This document shows, in pieces, positions 36,816 to 46,054 of a stretch of 64,000 nt of DNA. Under the pieces are notes generated by a model. It was not told the origin of the DNA, searched no databases, and saw nothing but the letters and a program-made list of their open reading frames with translations. The stretch comes from Botrimarina mediterranea (GTDB lineage: Bacteria > Planctomycetota > Planctomycetia > Pirellulales > Lacipirellulaceae). The position numbers and the translations under genes are program-made. Numbering within the stretch: the stretch's first letter is position 1; each line of letters opens with the position of its first letter. The stretch spans positions 4,187,363 through 4,251,362 of the forward strand of contig NZ_CP036349.1 of the NCBI RefSeq assembly GCF_007753265.1, in the 5' to 3' direction.

Positions 36816-37748
36816 TCAGCGATCCGATCCAGACGATCTCACAACCGCACTTGGTGAAATCGTCTGCACTCGAGGAAATAACGCTTCCACGTAGACCAGC
36901 AATCCAAAAAACAACAATGCCGCGAAAGGAATCATGACGAGCCCCGCCATGTCGTGACTGAACTGCTTTGCAACCTCGCCCGACACCAGCCGATGCAATA
37001 GTCCAGTGACGACGATCCGAGCCGCATTGGCCGCCAATGCAACGGGAACCGTAGCGACTAAGACCATCGCCTTCTGCCACCACGACCAGCTAGAGAACAA
37101 GACGAAGGCGAACGCCAACGCGCTGATGCCTACGAGGATCCGGAGTCCTGAGCACGCTTCGGCCACCATGAGAGGGTGGTCTTCGATCCAGATAACATTC
37201 CCTTCAGCAATCGCAGGTTGCCCGAGTAGAAGCAGAGACTCGGTGGCCAACTTCGTCGCAACGGCTTGCAGCGGAACGCTCAGCCAAGTCTCGGCTGAGT
37301 AGGGAATTGGAATCATGAAGTAGAGAAACGCGATGCTCGGCAAACTCCAGCGGAGGCACCTCCAACCGCCAATGGCAAGGACTATCCCGGCAATTGATAA
37401 CGGAAAAGTCCAGGAATCGACGGGGCCTAAATAGTACTTAGCAGAGAAGTAGCGAATGGCGACAATGCCCCCCAGCAGCGCGATCCCAGCCCAACTAGGC
37501 GCGATAACTTCGGACGCGATGGCGTTTCTCCGTGCCCAAAGAAAGTAGACGGCAATCGGCAGTACGAGATACCCGTGTGAATAGTCCGGATTGCTATTCC
37601 ACGCCCTGACCATATCAACCAGAGCGGGCCAATACGACCAGACCACCGCTATGGCGAGAACTACCAGCGTGGCTAGCACACTGGTACGCCATGCACCACT
37701 ATCGCTGGTGCGACCAATCTCGGAGCTAGGTAGGTTGGAGCTATTCAC
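36816..37748 (-). CDS. Exosortase (PEP-CTERM processing transpeptidase)
   Basis: 310 residues from a GTG start. Eight or so membrane helices. The three catalytic residues are in place: Cys199 in AEACSGLR, Arg244 in NAARIV, and His265 in FSHDMAG. The N-terminal NPDYSHGYLVLPIAVYFLWA is also typical. Exosortases cut PEP-CTERM proteins at the outer face of the inner membrane, probably transferring them to another molecule. I cannot assign the exosortase subtype by eye; the planctomycete XrtU type is likely. It is separate from EpsI. Five candidate substrates with PEP-CTERM ends are encoded between 40.1 and 57.1 kb. Confidence 0.93.
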   Translation of the reverse strand: MNSSNLPSSEIGRTSDSGAWRTSVLATLVVLAIAVVWSYWPALVDMVRAWNSNPDYSHGYLVLPIAVYFLWARRNAIASEVIAPSWAGIALLGGIVAIRYFSAKYYLGPVDSWTFPLSIAGIVLAIGGWRCLRWSLPSIAFLYFMIPIPYSAETWLSVPLQAVATKLATESLLLLGQPAIAEGNVIWIEDHPLMVAEACSGLRILVGISALAFAFVLFSSWSWWQKAMVLVATVPVALAANAARIVVTGLLHRLVSGEVAKQFSHDMAGLVMIPFAALLFFGLLVYVEALFPRVQTISPSAVVRSSGSDR

Positions 37749-37847
37749 TTCAGCGGTTGCCTAATTCTTTAGCGAGCAATTTTGCGCACACTCCGTTCTC
37801 GTCGATTGCGCGCTTTGTCGCAAACGTTCCGCGTCCGAGCGGCTTTT

Positions 37848-37936
37848 GCCCTCGAAAGGGCGGCTATATATTGAGGCGTCTGCTCCGAAGCAATTCGGCG
37901 CCTAGCCTCTTCTCGCCTGATCGCTGCCGGCCGGCA
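37848..37936 (-). promoter_or_regulatory. Structured leader between the NusG-like gene and exosortase
   Basis: Within the 214-base gap, read on the minus strand, come a 12-base perfect palindrome TGCCGGCCGGCA (37925-37936), a two-tier hairpin (AGGCG with CGCCT, and CCGAA with TTCGG; 37874-37903) with a four-base loop and a six-base bulge, and a hairpin GCCCT-TTCG-AGGGC (37848-37861) followed by AAAAG. LoaP-type NusG paralogs act through RNA hairpins in operon leaders, so this could be the recognition element for the adjacent factor. Function is inferred from position only. Confidence 0.35.
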
Positions 37937-37962
37937 ACGATTTCATCAACGCTCGAGAGCCT

Positions 37963-38748
37963 TCACAGGCCTCTCCGGCCGACGATTTCGACCGCCGGTG
38001 AGTCGTCGATCTGGGGGGGATCGATCACCTCCAATAAGCAGTCGGGCAGCTCTAGTGAGGCCCCCTGCTTCAGGAAGTTGACCGACAATTGCAGCTTTGA
38101 TTTGTTCTTCCGCCTCAGAACGACTCCCTCTAAACCTTCGTAGACCCCGGAACGCACTCGCACCCAGTCGCCTGGCTCGATCTGTGCTTCGAGCGTAAGT
38201 CGGGCTCCGACTCCGATCGCTCGGGCGATCTGCTTGAGCTCATTGCGAAGCCGATCTCCGTCGCTTACCGGATAGGTCACGCTAATTCGATTGGTAGTCA
38301 GCGCTTCTCGCCTCTGCGTGTCATCCACGTACAAGAAGAGATAGCCGGAAAAGAGCGGCTCCTCGACCGAGCGGACTCGTCCCCGCGTAATCGCCTCCCG
38401 CTTATGCACGGGCAAGTAATGAGGGACGCGCATCTCGGAAAGCTGTTGCGATAGCCTCTTCTCCTGCCTGCTCTTTGTGTAGACGAGCCACCACCCCCGC
38501 CCCTCAATCTCACTCGATCTTTCGCAGAACTCGGCGCTGGAGCCGGCCTCATGCGGAGCGGCTGCCTCGTCTTCGTCGGACACGGGTCCTACGAACCGCG
38601 TGATACGAGCTTCGCAACTTGACTCCAATTGCTCCGACGCAGAGCGATCCCGATCGAGAAGGTCCACAGGGTAAAGGAATCGCGAAGCATCTCGCGGCCC
38701 AGCTAAACTGGAGGCGACATTGTCCAGGCGGTCTGCTTGTGAGTTCAT
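37963..38748 (-). CDS. NusG-like (LoaP/RfaH/UpxY type) transcription elongation factor
   Basis: 261 residues. An acidic, probably disordered N-terminal extension (residues 1-83) precedes the NusG N-terminal domain: GWWLVYTKSRQEKRLSQQLS, VPHYLPVHKREAITRGRVRS, and PLFSGYLFLYVDD. The C-terminal KOW domain is IEPGDWVRVRSGVYEGLEGV followed by VLRRKNKSKLQLSVNFLKQG. The start has AAGGGGG upstream. Specialised NusG paralogs of this kind bind RNA polymerase and let it read long polysaccharide operons without early termination. It is the first gene of the roughly 30-kb operon, exactly the position expected. The long N-terminal extension is unusual. Confidence 0.9.
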   Translation of the reverse strand: MNSQADRLDNVASSLAGPRDASRFLYPVDLLDRDRSASEQLESSCEARITRFVGPVSDEDEAAAPHEAGSSAEFCERSSEIEGRGWWLVYTKSRQEKRLSQQLSEMRVPHYLPVHKREAITRGRVRSVEEPLFSGYLFLYVDDTQRREALTTNRISVTYPVSDGDRLRNELKQIARAIGVGARLTLEAQIEPGDWVRVRSGVYEGLEGVVLRRKNKSKLQLSVNFLKQGASLELPDCLLEVIDPPQIDDSPAVEIVGRRGL

Positions 38749-39409
38749 TCCGGCCCCCTTTGCGTACGAGCGTCCCAGCCTGCGAATCAGGCTCCGGGCA
38801 CGTCCGCTTGGACGCGACTAGGTAGACTCGACACAGCCCTTCGTAAGTTGATGCCGCTCTTCCAGATGTTGATCTTCATGATGCGAAGGTGACCCGAAGG
38901 GTCGAAATGCGCAAGGTGAGAAGCAATTTTGCGCCAAATCACGCTTGAACTTGTCGTGCTGATGATACCTACGAGGGGGGTACCCGCAAGCGATTTATCT
39001 GCAAAGAAACCTTGAAACGACGAAGGTGCTCGGAACCGCACCGTCAAACCTAGCGCAGCCAGCCCGACCCCCCTCCCCAGAGTTTCTCGACTAGTGCGAA
39101 AGGCCTAGCAGCGACCATATCCTCCCCTACCCCCACCTCCTTGGGACACTTCGCCGTAACGGACCTGCGTCCGCGCCCACACGGGTGGTCAGAGGCGATC
39201 CGTAGGGTGCGCGGAATCTGGAACGCCTGCCGGTTGCCCAAGCCTGGATGATCGCCACGCTTGCTTTGATTTCGGGAGGGCAGACTGTCCGACAGAATTT
39301 CCGGCTTTTTATGCTTGCATGCGTTGCGGCAATCCACGACAATGCCGCGTGATGTGCCCCGGGCAGGAGTTGCCTTGTGCACACACGACGATCTCATCCA
39401 GCGACTTAG
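38749..39409. other. Divergent intergenic region, likely operon promoter
   Basis: About 660 bases between the NusG-like gene and the plus-strand exported-protein gene. Two minus-strand frames (39047-38787 and 39442-39050) cover most of it but have no start signal or family resemblance. This region should hold the promoter of the exopolysaccharide operon; I cannot point to its -35/-10 with confidence. A small hairpin GACCC-GAA-GGGTC lies near 38890. Confidence 0.45.
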
Positions 39410-39949
39410 ATGACGCGCCAAAGCAACCCAGCCGAGCCTCACCGAGCAACGCGATCTGCGTTGATTCTGGTGGCGTTCTGCGCGGCGTTTGGTTGCGCTG
39501 ACCTCCGAGCCAGTATTCTGGCGCCGGCGTCCGATGCCGAGTTTGGCGTTGAATTTGGCGTCCCGCTCACGGCGGACCAGATCGATGTGGCGCTTGAGAA
39601 GCTTGCCGACGCCGATCAGTCGATGGCAGCTCCTTCCTCGAAGCGGGCCTCCCGAGGGGCCGCTGCCGACGAGTCGCCTTCGTGCCCAGCTGAAGACCTA
39701 CCTGTTCCCAGCCGGACGGATCAAAAACAGTTTGCGACGCTGAGTCTTGATGCCGGCTCGTCCGGCGGCTCGACCACGTCCACTTCTTCAACGTCCGCAG
39801 GCTCTGGCAATGGTGTGGGGCTCGCCCCCTACGCCGCTTCCGAGCCACTCCTCGCGGACGACGCCCCGGTCGAGCGCTACGCCGCTGAGCGTTCGCTCTT
39901 CCTGCCGGAGGCCCCTGGGATGGAATTGCTGAGACCACCGCGGGTTTGA
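39410..39949 (+). CDS. Exported protein of unknown function
   Basis: 179 residues. A signal-like hydrophobic stretch (RSALILVAFCAAFGCADLRA, residues about 15-34) includes a possible lipobox ending at Cys 29. The mature part is low-complexity: Ala/Asp-rich, then a Ser/Thr/Gly-rich run (SSGGSTTSTSSTSAGSGNG), ending with SLFLPEAPGMELLRPPRV. There is no PEP-CTERM end. It lies between the exosortase operon promoter and a PEP-CTERM gene. No family recognised. Confidence 0.5.
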   Translation: MTRQSNPAEPHRATRSALILVAFCAAFGCADLRASILAPASDAEFGVEFGVPLTADQIDVALEKLADADQSMAAPSSKRASRGAAADESPSCPAEDLPVPSRTDQKQFATLSLDAGSSGGSTTSTSSTSAGSGNGVGLAPYAASEPLLADDAPVERYAAERSLFLPEAPGMELLRPPRV

Positions 39950-40105
39950 GCTCACGGGTTATGCATCGCTGTTTTATGCCGGTGTCATGGCTCAGCTGCA
40001 CTTGGCAACCGCACAGATGACTTGGCGGCTACTAGTCTGCTTTGTACTGCCCAGTCATGCGGCTGTTTCTCAAAATTCCTCCCAGCTTCTTAAGGTAACA
40101 ATACG

Positions 40106-40987
40106 ATGTACGCCCGAATCCTAACTCTAGCTGCCGCTGTAGCGTGCAGCCTGATCTCCGGAACGACACTCGCTGCGATCGAAGCAACGTCCAAACTTTC
40201 CATCTCTGGTTTCACCGTCAATGCCAGCAACCCAGGAGCTATAACCCCTTTGGGCGGTCCCAACGAGAGTTGGATTTTCGACGTTGAGATGGACACCGTC
40301 ACTCCAGGACTCGTGACTACTTTTGGTACAACTCTGGACGGCACAATCTCTTCGTTTGGGACCCTAGTCGCTGATAACGCGTTCCCGTCCCATGGAACTG
40401 TTGGCACTCCCTATATTTTTGCAGATTCTGACGGTAGTGGCACCATCCTTAGCCCAGGGGGCGCATCAGTAACAACTATGGCTAGCATAGGTGCCGATGA
40501 CACCTTGCCATTGGCCGGAGCGACCTCTTCTTTTGAGCAGTTACAGGTGCAATCCATTCGTGTCACAGCGCCAATTACTCTCACATTCAGCTTCGACGCG
40601 TTGCTAGAGATGGATGTCACTAATACGGGAATTATACCGTTCGTCGCATCTGCCAGCAGCGGTTACTCGATTACCATCAATGGGACCTCTACTACGGGTA
40701 CCCCTTTCAATTACGGCTCAGCAGCTGACGGCACCCTCGGCATCGGTGCGTTGAACGACAATCTGATTTCTATCATTAGCCCAGGCTCCTCCATCTCAGG
40801 CCCTCAGGTTAACCAAACTTTTACTTCAGAGACGATTTCTCTGAACCCAGGCACTTACCAGTTTCAAATCACTCAGACATCCTTCGCGAGTTTAGCGCAG
40901 GTACCCGAGCCCACAACCTTTGCTGTCTGGGGCCTCCTGGCCAGTGGCGCCTTCGGTCTGTGTGCCGGTCGCCGGAAGCGTGCTTAG
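40106..40987 (+). CDS. PEP-CTERM sorting-domain protein
   Basis: 293 residues, with AAGG before the start. Signal peptide MYARILTLAAAVACSLISGT to about residue 23, then a beta-rich Thr/Ser-rich body with no domain I recognise. The C-terminal sorting signal is complete: VPEPTTFAVWGLLASGAF, then a short membrane stretch and the basic tail AGRRKRA. It should be cut by the exosortase encoded 3 kb upstream. GC is near 50%, lower than its neighbours. A strong terminator follows its stop codon. Confidence 0.85.
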   Translation: MYARILTLAAAVACSLISGTTLAAIEATSKLSISGFTVNASNPGAITPLGGPNESWIFDVEMDTVTPGLVTTFGTTLDGTISSFGTLVADNAFPSHGTVGTPYIFADSDGSGTILSPGGASVTTMASIGADDTLPLAGATSSFEQLQVQSIRVTAPITLTFSFDALLEMDVTNTGIIPFVASASSGYSITINGTSTTGTPFNYGSAADGTLGIGALNDNLISIISPGSSISGPQVNQTFTSETISLNPGTYQFQITQTSFASLAQVPEPTTFAVWGLLASGAFGLCAGRRKRA

Positions 40988-41023
40988 TCCGAGCGGCTAG
41001 TCACTTCACTTACTGACGAATTG

Positions 41024-41056
41024 GGGCAGGGAACCTTAGGGTTCCCTGCCCTTTTT
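41024..41056 (+). terminator. Rho-independent terminator after the PEP-CTERM gene
   Basis: A perfect 12-base stem (GGGCAGGGAACC and GGTTCCCTGCCC) with loop TTAG is followed at once by five T residues, 36 bases after the PEP-CTERM stop codon. It is the clearest intrinsic terminator I found in the window. The remaining 280 bases to the next gene, which converges from the other side, hold nothing I can name. Confidence 0.88.
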
Positions 41057-41338
41057 GATTGGCCAACCAACCCCCGTCGGAGTACCCCCCAGAAGCCCAC
41101 AGAACGCCGCCTGCTGCGTTCGGACCGAGGGCTTAAGAAACCCTGAGGCGAGCCTAAGGAGGCGTGTAGCGGCCCTCTACGGGGCTCTGAACACGTGTTT
41201 ATGGCCATACTTCGTGGCGTAACTGGAAAGCACCACCCACACCACTCTGCGGAAGGGTCGCCTTCGCTGCGATTACCCCGCGGACGTGGTAGCGCCCAGC
41301 CGCCGCTCGGGCACGTCCCCGCTGGTGATGCAGCGGCC

Positions 41339-43021
41339 TCACAGCGGGGCGTAGCGTCCTGGAGCAAGAACGCTCGGCGATGGAGCCGATGGTGCAGCGT
41401 CGCCGGAAGCCTTGCTCGAAAGTCCGGCGTCTCCCATCGACTGCGTTCCCAGTCGGTACGGTGTGTAACCCGCCTTCATCGCCCGATCGAAGAGCTGTTT
41501 ATAACAACGTTGCGCCTGCTGTGTTTGTGTTACATCAGTGCGGTCGTAACAGATCGTTGTCGGGGCGCACATCGCCCGACCGCTGATGGAAACAAAGGTC
41601 ATCAACGGTTCGAAGCCATGCGACTCGAGCGTTTCGGTGGCGATCTTCTCCCACGCCACGGCGTGCTCACCTGTCATCGGCAGCGTCGGGCTGAGCCATA
41701 CCAAGCCATCGCCACGGTCGAGCGGGTCTTGCGATGCGTCTGATTTGATAGACTCGCGGCGCCGCCATGCCGCCCCCCGCAGGTGCTCGGCGACGGGCTT
41801 GCCCTTCAGCAACTCGTAGGCGGATTCAATACAGCCCACCTGCTCGGCGAAGCCACGACCGATGCCTACGCGGCTTGAGATCGCCAAGGCTCGCTTGGCC
41901 AGCGCTAAGCGACCGTCATTCACGAATCGCGGCGTCGCAACACCACGTAGGGCCTTTCGCACCGCGTCACGCGTCGCGCGAACAATGGCATGGGACCCGT
42001 AGACCCCTCCCAACACGTTCCACGCCCCGACCTGGTAGCGTTGGCGTAGCTCCTGGCGTTTCTCGCGCGTTAGTGGCGTCTGCCCGCCCGTCTCGTCGTA
42101 CGGGTAAGTTGTCTTGCTGGAGATGAGCCGCAGGTCGTTCGCGATGTGAATCGTGCTCGTAAGTGTTCCCTGCAGGCGGAGCGGCCGCAACGCGTCGATG
42201 ATTGCCCCGAGTCGAGCGTCGTCGTCTACCTTAAACGCGAATGCCTCGACGCGTTCGGGGCGCGGCATCAACCAGACCGTCATCGACGTCACAACGCCAA
42301 GGTTGGACTGTGTAAAGAGCCCGTCTCGTGAAGGCCCGAGACCCGCCTTTAACAGATGAGCCGTCGTGGCGTTTTCAAACGCCCCAAACCCGGTGCGGAT
42401 CAATTCGCCATTAGACAGCACGACCTCGTAGTTGCAGGAGTTGTGGAACCGATCCCCCAGCGGCGAGTGGCCGAACCCGCGCTCCATTATGTTGCCAACG
42501 ATCGTCGCGTTCGGACCGGCTCCGGTCGCGTCCATCATCAGGTCGGGGTAGTTCTCACGCAGGTGCTCGTAGAGCCGCCCCTGGGTGACGCCCGCTTCGA
42601 CGACGGCATAGCCGAGTTCTTCGTTGACCTCTCGGATACGGTTCAATCGCCGAAGGTGGACAACCACCTGCCCGGGTCCTGTCGGGCAGGCGTCTCCCAA
42701 ACCCCAGTTCTTGCCGCCGCTTACCGGATAAACAGCAACGCGGTTTTTCGCGGCAATCCGGACAACCGCTTGGACTTCGTCGGCTGTACCGGGAGACAGC
42801 ACGCCGATCGGCGCCTGACGCCACGGGGACGTTGAACGGCCGTACTGACGACAGACCGCTTCGCTGGCGTCAACGTGCTGCGAGCCGATCGCGGTGGACC
42901 ATTCCTGAAAGGCATCGGCGATGGAGGTTCGATCCCCCTGCGTCGATCCCCCTAGCTGCCCAGTCCCATCGGTCTGCGCGGTCCCATCGGTCTGCACAGG
43001 ATCGTCGATAGCAATCATCAC
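41339..43021 (-). CDS. FAD-linked oxidoreductase, vanillyl-alcohol oxidase family
   Basis: 560 residues from a GTG overlapping the methyltransferase stop (GTGA). The PCMH-type FAD domain spans about residues 70-260: VRIAAKNRVAVYPVSGGKNW, VVHLRRLNRIREVNEELGYA, ATIVGNIMERGFGHSPLGDR, and GLFTQSNLGVVTSMTVWLMP. The C-terminal cap (residues 270-540) fits 4-cresol dehydrogenase or vanillyl-alcohol oxidase relatives, ending YTPYRLGTQSMGD. Such enzymes oxidise para-substituted phenols. A short disordered tail follows. Together with the adjacent O-methyltransferase it suggests a phenolic or quinone-like product. Confidence 0.85.
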   Translation of the reverse strand: MMIAIDDPVQTDGTAQTDGTGQLGGSTQGDRTSIADAFQEWSTAIGSQHVDASEAVCRQYGRSTSPWRQAPIGVLSPGTADEVQAVVRIAAKNRVAVYPVSGGKNWGLGDACPTGPGQVVVHLRRLNRIREVNEELGYAVVEAGVTQGRLYEHLRENYPDLMMDATGAGPNATIVGNIMERGFGHSPLGDRFHNSCNYEVVLSNGELIRTGFGAFENATTAHLLKAGLGPSRDGLFTQSNLGVVTSMTVWLMPRPERVEAFAFKVDDDARLGAIIDALRPLRLQGTLTSTIHIANDLRLISSKTTYPYDETGGQTPLTREKRQELRQRYQVGAWNVLGGVYGSHAIVRATRDAVRKALRGVATPRFVNDGRLALAKRALAISSRVGIGRGFAEQVGCIESAYELLKGKPVAEHLRGAAWRRRESIKSDASQDPLDRGDGLVWLSPTLPMTGEHAVAWEKIATETLESHGFEPLMTFVSISGRAMCAPTTICYDRTDVTQTQQAQRCYKQLFDRAMKAGYTPYRLGTQSMGDAGLSSKASGDAAPSAPSPSVLAPGRYAPL

Positions 43022-44112
43022 GACCTCTGAACCGCGCTGTCCTTAACACCGCTGATGGCGCCGTGGTCACGAGGTAGTCGCAGCCGCTCGATGCCGGTAA
43101 ATCCGACTGAGCCCATCCACTCCTCGTACTCGCTCCAGGTGTAGAGCATGCCTTCGCCGGTCGCGATCGCCTGGAAGTAGGGCGACCCCACCGCGGCGGC
43201 CCAGGAGGACGACTCGTCGTCCTCCTGCATCATGTTGAACAGCACGACACGACCGCCTTCCGGCAACGCGTCGAAGGCCTTCTGGAGGAGGAAGCGGTCC
43301 TTCTGCGGGCTCCAGATGGTGAAGAAGTGAGAGAACAAGAAGCAATCGGCGTCGGTCGGGAAATCGGACCGGAAGCAATCTCCCGAGTGCGTGCTGATCC
43401 GGCTCGACAATCCCTTCTCACGGATGTTTTGCTCGGCGATCTTGCAGACCGTTGGCGAGTCGAAGACCGTGACTCGCAGGTCTGGCCAGCGCGACGCCAA
43501 CGCAATCGCGTTTGTGCCGTCACCGCCGCCAACGTCTACCACATGACGGACACCCGAGAAGTCGACTCCGTTCGCTAGACACCGATTCGATTGGAGCGAG
43601 AGCTCCTGCATGGCGTCCTGGAAAACCTCTTCGGTGCTTGGGTCGTGCGCTAGGCGCTGGTAGAGAGTCGGCTCGTCGCCTTCAAACTCGTCGAGACCGG
43701 CGTTGCGATTCTCCGCCAAAGACTCGTACAGTCGGGTGAGCCCACGGTACATAACGCGGTGCTGTAGCTCTATGTAAGCCAGCACGCTGTGCGGCGATCC
43801 GGCGACGAGCAGTTGCTCAGCCAGCCGGCTATTCGTGTAGGTGTCGCCTTGCTTTTCGAGGATCCCCGACACGGTAAGCGGCAACAACAGGACACGCGTC
43901 GGTTGCTCTTCAACCCCCAGGGCGCTCGCGATCTGCGATCGCGTCATAGGACCATTGTTCGACAGCAGCGTGAACAAGTCGAACGCTGCCGCAGCACGCA
44001 GCGTTTGAAAGAAGATGTGCCCACCAAAGACGCTATAGAAACGAGCCGCCTCTTCTGGAGCGATGTCCTGGATAAGCTCGCTTGCGTCTAACTCTAGTGT
44101 CGTCGAGGACAT
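43018..44112 (-). CDS. SAM-dependent O-methyltransferase (acetylserotonin OMT-like)
   Basis: 364 residues from ATG 44112, with GGAG ten bases upstream. The N-terminal dimerisation/winged-helix part (FDLFTLLSNNGPMTRSQIAS, then ALGVEEQPTRVLLLPLTVSG) and the catalytic part are of the PF00891 type: SAM motif HVVDVGGGDGTNAIALASRW near residues 185-204, VTVFDSPTVCKIAEQNIREK, and FLFSHFFTIWSPQKDRFLLQ, with the catalytic-site histidine. Family members methylate small-molecule hydroxyls, often phenols or carotenoid derivatives. It shares a four-base overlap with the flavoprotein gene. Confidence 0.9.
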   Translation of the reverse strand: MSSTTLELDASELIQDIAPEEAARFYSVFGGHIFFQTLRAAAAFDLFTLLSNNGPMTRSQIASALGVEEQPTRVLLLPLTVSGILEKQGDTYTNSRLAEQLLVAGSPHSVLAYIELQHRVMYRGLTRLYESLAENRNAGLDEFEGDEPTLYQRLAHDPSTEEVFQDAMQELSLQSNRCLANGVDFSGVRHVVDVGGGDGTNAIALASRWPDLRVTVFDSPTVCKIAEQNIREKGLSSRISTHSGDCFRSDFPTDADCFLFSHFFTIWSPQKDRFLLQKAFDALPEGGRVVLFNMMQEDDESSSWAAAVGSPYFQAIATGEGMLYTWSEYEEWMGSVGFTGIERLRLPRDHGAISGVKDSAVQRS

Positions 44113-44220
44113 ACTCGTCAATCTCCAGGCGCCGTGTAGGGGTTGGGGTCTTCACCTCAACTAACCTAGGTCAGCGCTGTCGACTAACGCCGCGACGACG
44201 CGGCTAACCGCTCCGATCCT

Positions 44221-45249
44221 TCACTCGGAGAGAGTTGAAATCGACACATCCACCCGAAGCCCCACAATCAGCCCCGCCCCACCTCGGACCTCCACCATCA
44301 CTTCGCGGGTCTTGGTGTCGTGTAGCTCGTTGGGTCGGCCGGTCGTCAGGGTTTTTGCCGCCATACGGGGGCTGAGCGAGACGACCCGGCCTTCGTAGGT
44401 ATGCTCGGGGAGGCCATCGGCGGTGATGGTCACGGGCGCGCCCAACATCACGCGCGGCGCGTCGAGTTCTTCAACGAATGCGCGGACTCGTAGGCGGCTG
44501 GTGTCGGCCAAGACAACGGTTGACGTCGGGCTGGTCGGACCGATCAACTCGCCCAACTCCGCATTGAAATCGAGCACCTGAGCGTCGCACGGCGACCGGA
44601 CGGTTGTCTTTTGATGCGATAGCTCTGCATAGTCGACCGCCGCTTGGGCAGAAGCGATGCGGGCGTCGGCAAGGCGGACCTCGTCTTCGCGGGCTGGCGC
44701 CTCCAATTGTGCCAACCGCGCTTCAGCCGCCGCCAACTCTGCCCGCAACGAATCGACGTCCGACCGGGCGTCATCGGCTTCCTGCTCGGTCACCGCCGCT
44801 TCACGCTCCAAGTGCTCGACGCGTCCCAGAGACGACTCGGCTTGCAGCAACCGGGCCGCCGCCGACCTCACGAGGGCGCGGGCTTCGTCCCGCTCTTGCA
44901 CCCGGGCGCCGTTGATGAGGCGATCGCGTTGGGCGACCGCCGATGCGAGGTCGGCCCGGGCCGACTCTACCCGCAGCCGTGCTTCACGATCGTCTAGTCG
45001 CAGCAGCGGTTGATCCTTCTGAACCCGATCGCCAATGGCGACTAGCAACTCGACCAAGACGCCCGCGACCTCGGGTCGGAGGCCCATTTCCTCGGTCGCT
45101 CCTTCAACAACTCCTGGCGCCGCAATCTTCGAAGGCATTGCTGCGATGTCGGAAAGCGGCGGCTCGACCCCTTGCGAGCGGTAGTCGATCACCGCGGACG
45201 CCGCGACGATCGCCGTCAGGACGGTTGTTAGAAATACGAACCGAGCCAT
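44221..45249 (-). CDS. DevB/HlyD-like membrane fusion protein
   Basis: 342 residues. One N-terminal membrane helix (FVFLTTVLTAIVAASAVIDY), then a lipoyl-like half (LRPEVAGVLVELLVAIGDRV), a long coiled-coil hairpin (residues about 85-190, rich in Ala/Arg/Glu), the second lipoyl half (VRSPCDAQVLDFNAELGELI) and a beta-barrel. This is the periplasmic adaptor of a tripartite exporter. It is immediately downstream of the ATPase and permease, the DevB-like set known from glycolipid export in cyanobacteria. A TolC-type partner is not adjacent. Confidence 0.9.
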   Translation of the reverse strand: MARFVFLTTVLTAIVAASAVIDYRSQGVEPPLSDIAAMPSKIAAPGVVEGATEEMGLRPEVAGVLVELLVAIGDRVQKDQPLLRLDDREARLRVESARADLASAVAQRDRLINGARVQERDEARALVRSAAARLLQAESSLGRVEHLEREAAVTEQEADDARSDVDSLRAELAAAEARLAQLEAPAREDEVRLADARIASAQAAVDYAELSHQKTTVRSPCDAQVLDFNAELGELIGPTSPTSTVVLADTSRLRVRAFVEELDAPRVMLGAPVTITADGLPEHTYEGRVVSLSPRMAAKTLTTGRPNELHDTKTREVMVEVRGGAGLIVGLRVDVSISTLSE

Positions 45250-45288
45250 GTTTACGGGAGTCCGGTCTCGGCGGCTTGGGCCAGGGCG

Positions 45289-46029
45289 TCACGAGGGAGA
45301 CTCGACGAGCCGCCCACTATCCATGGCAACGATACGATCCACCGAGACGCCAGCCGGGACGATGCGGTGATCGTGTGTGACGACCACGAGCGTCTTACCC
45401 GCTTCAACCGTTAGCTCCCGCAGGAGCCGCATCGCTTGCTGACCCGACTGGGCGTCGAGAGAGGCGGTTGGTTCGTCGGCAAGCACGATTTGCGGGTCGG
45501 CGACAAGCGCCCGGGCTACGGCAACCCGTTGGCATTGCCCCACACTCATCCTTTCGGGTGACTCGTTGGCCCGATCGCCAAGCCCCACTCGCTCCAAGAG
45601 TTCGACGGCGCGGCGACGGGCGTCCCGCTCCGAAACGCCGTCCAGACGCAACGGGGCCCCGACGTTCTCAGCGGCGGTCAGGCCGCGAATCAGATTGAAT
45701 CGTTGAAAGACGAAGCCGACCTCTCTACGCCTCAAGTCCGCACGCTCACTCAACGTCAACGCCGGTATGTCGCGACCGAGGACTTTTACCGTCCCCGTGT
45801 CGGGAGTGAGCAGGCAGCCGATGATCGACATAAGTGTCGTCTTACCGCTGCCCGAAGGGCCCAGCAAGAACAGGCATTCGCCTTGTTCGATCGTCAGATC
45901 GACCGACTTTAGAACGTTGGTGACGACATCACCACGTGCGAACGACTTCGTTACCCCACGGACAACAACTGCCGGGCTCAAGGTGTTGGTCGACGCGTCA
46001 CTCGATGTGTGTTCTGTTGTCGTAGGCAT
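45289..46029 (-). CDS. DevA-like ABC transporter ATPase
   Basis: 246 residues from the ATG at 46029, which avoids overlap with the permease. Walker A FLLGPSGSGKTTLMSIIG, Q-loop VGFVFQRFNLIRGLTAAEN, signature MSVGQCQRVAVARAL (SVGQC in place of the usual SGGQ, a change I recall from DevA-type proteins), Walker B IVLADEPTASLD, and switch His VVVTHDHRIV. The length and layout match the LolD/MacB/DevA group. It powers the permease encoded just upstream. Confidence 0.92.
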   Translation of the reverse strand: MPTTTEHTSSDASTNTLSPAVVVRGVTKSFARGDVVTNVLKSVDLTIEQGECLFLLGPSGSGKTTLMSIIGCLLTPDTGTVKVLGRDIPALTLSERADLRRREVGFVFQRFNLIRGLTAAENVGAPLRLDGVSERDARRRAVELLERVGLGDRANESPERMSVGQCQRVAVARALVADPQIVLADEPTASLDAQSGQQAMRLLRELTVEAGKTLVVVTHDHRIVPAGVSVDRIVAMDSGRLVESPS

Positions 46030-46054
46030 ACGGTTATCGCGACGGGCGCCGCTG

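Noticed and set aside
38787-39442. Two minus-strand frames in the divergent region before the NusG-like gene
   Set aside because: No start signals and compositions typical of non-coding sequence; the stretch is more likely promoter DNA.
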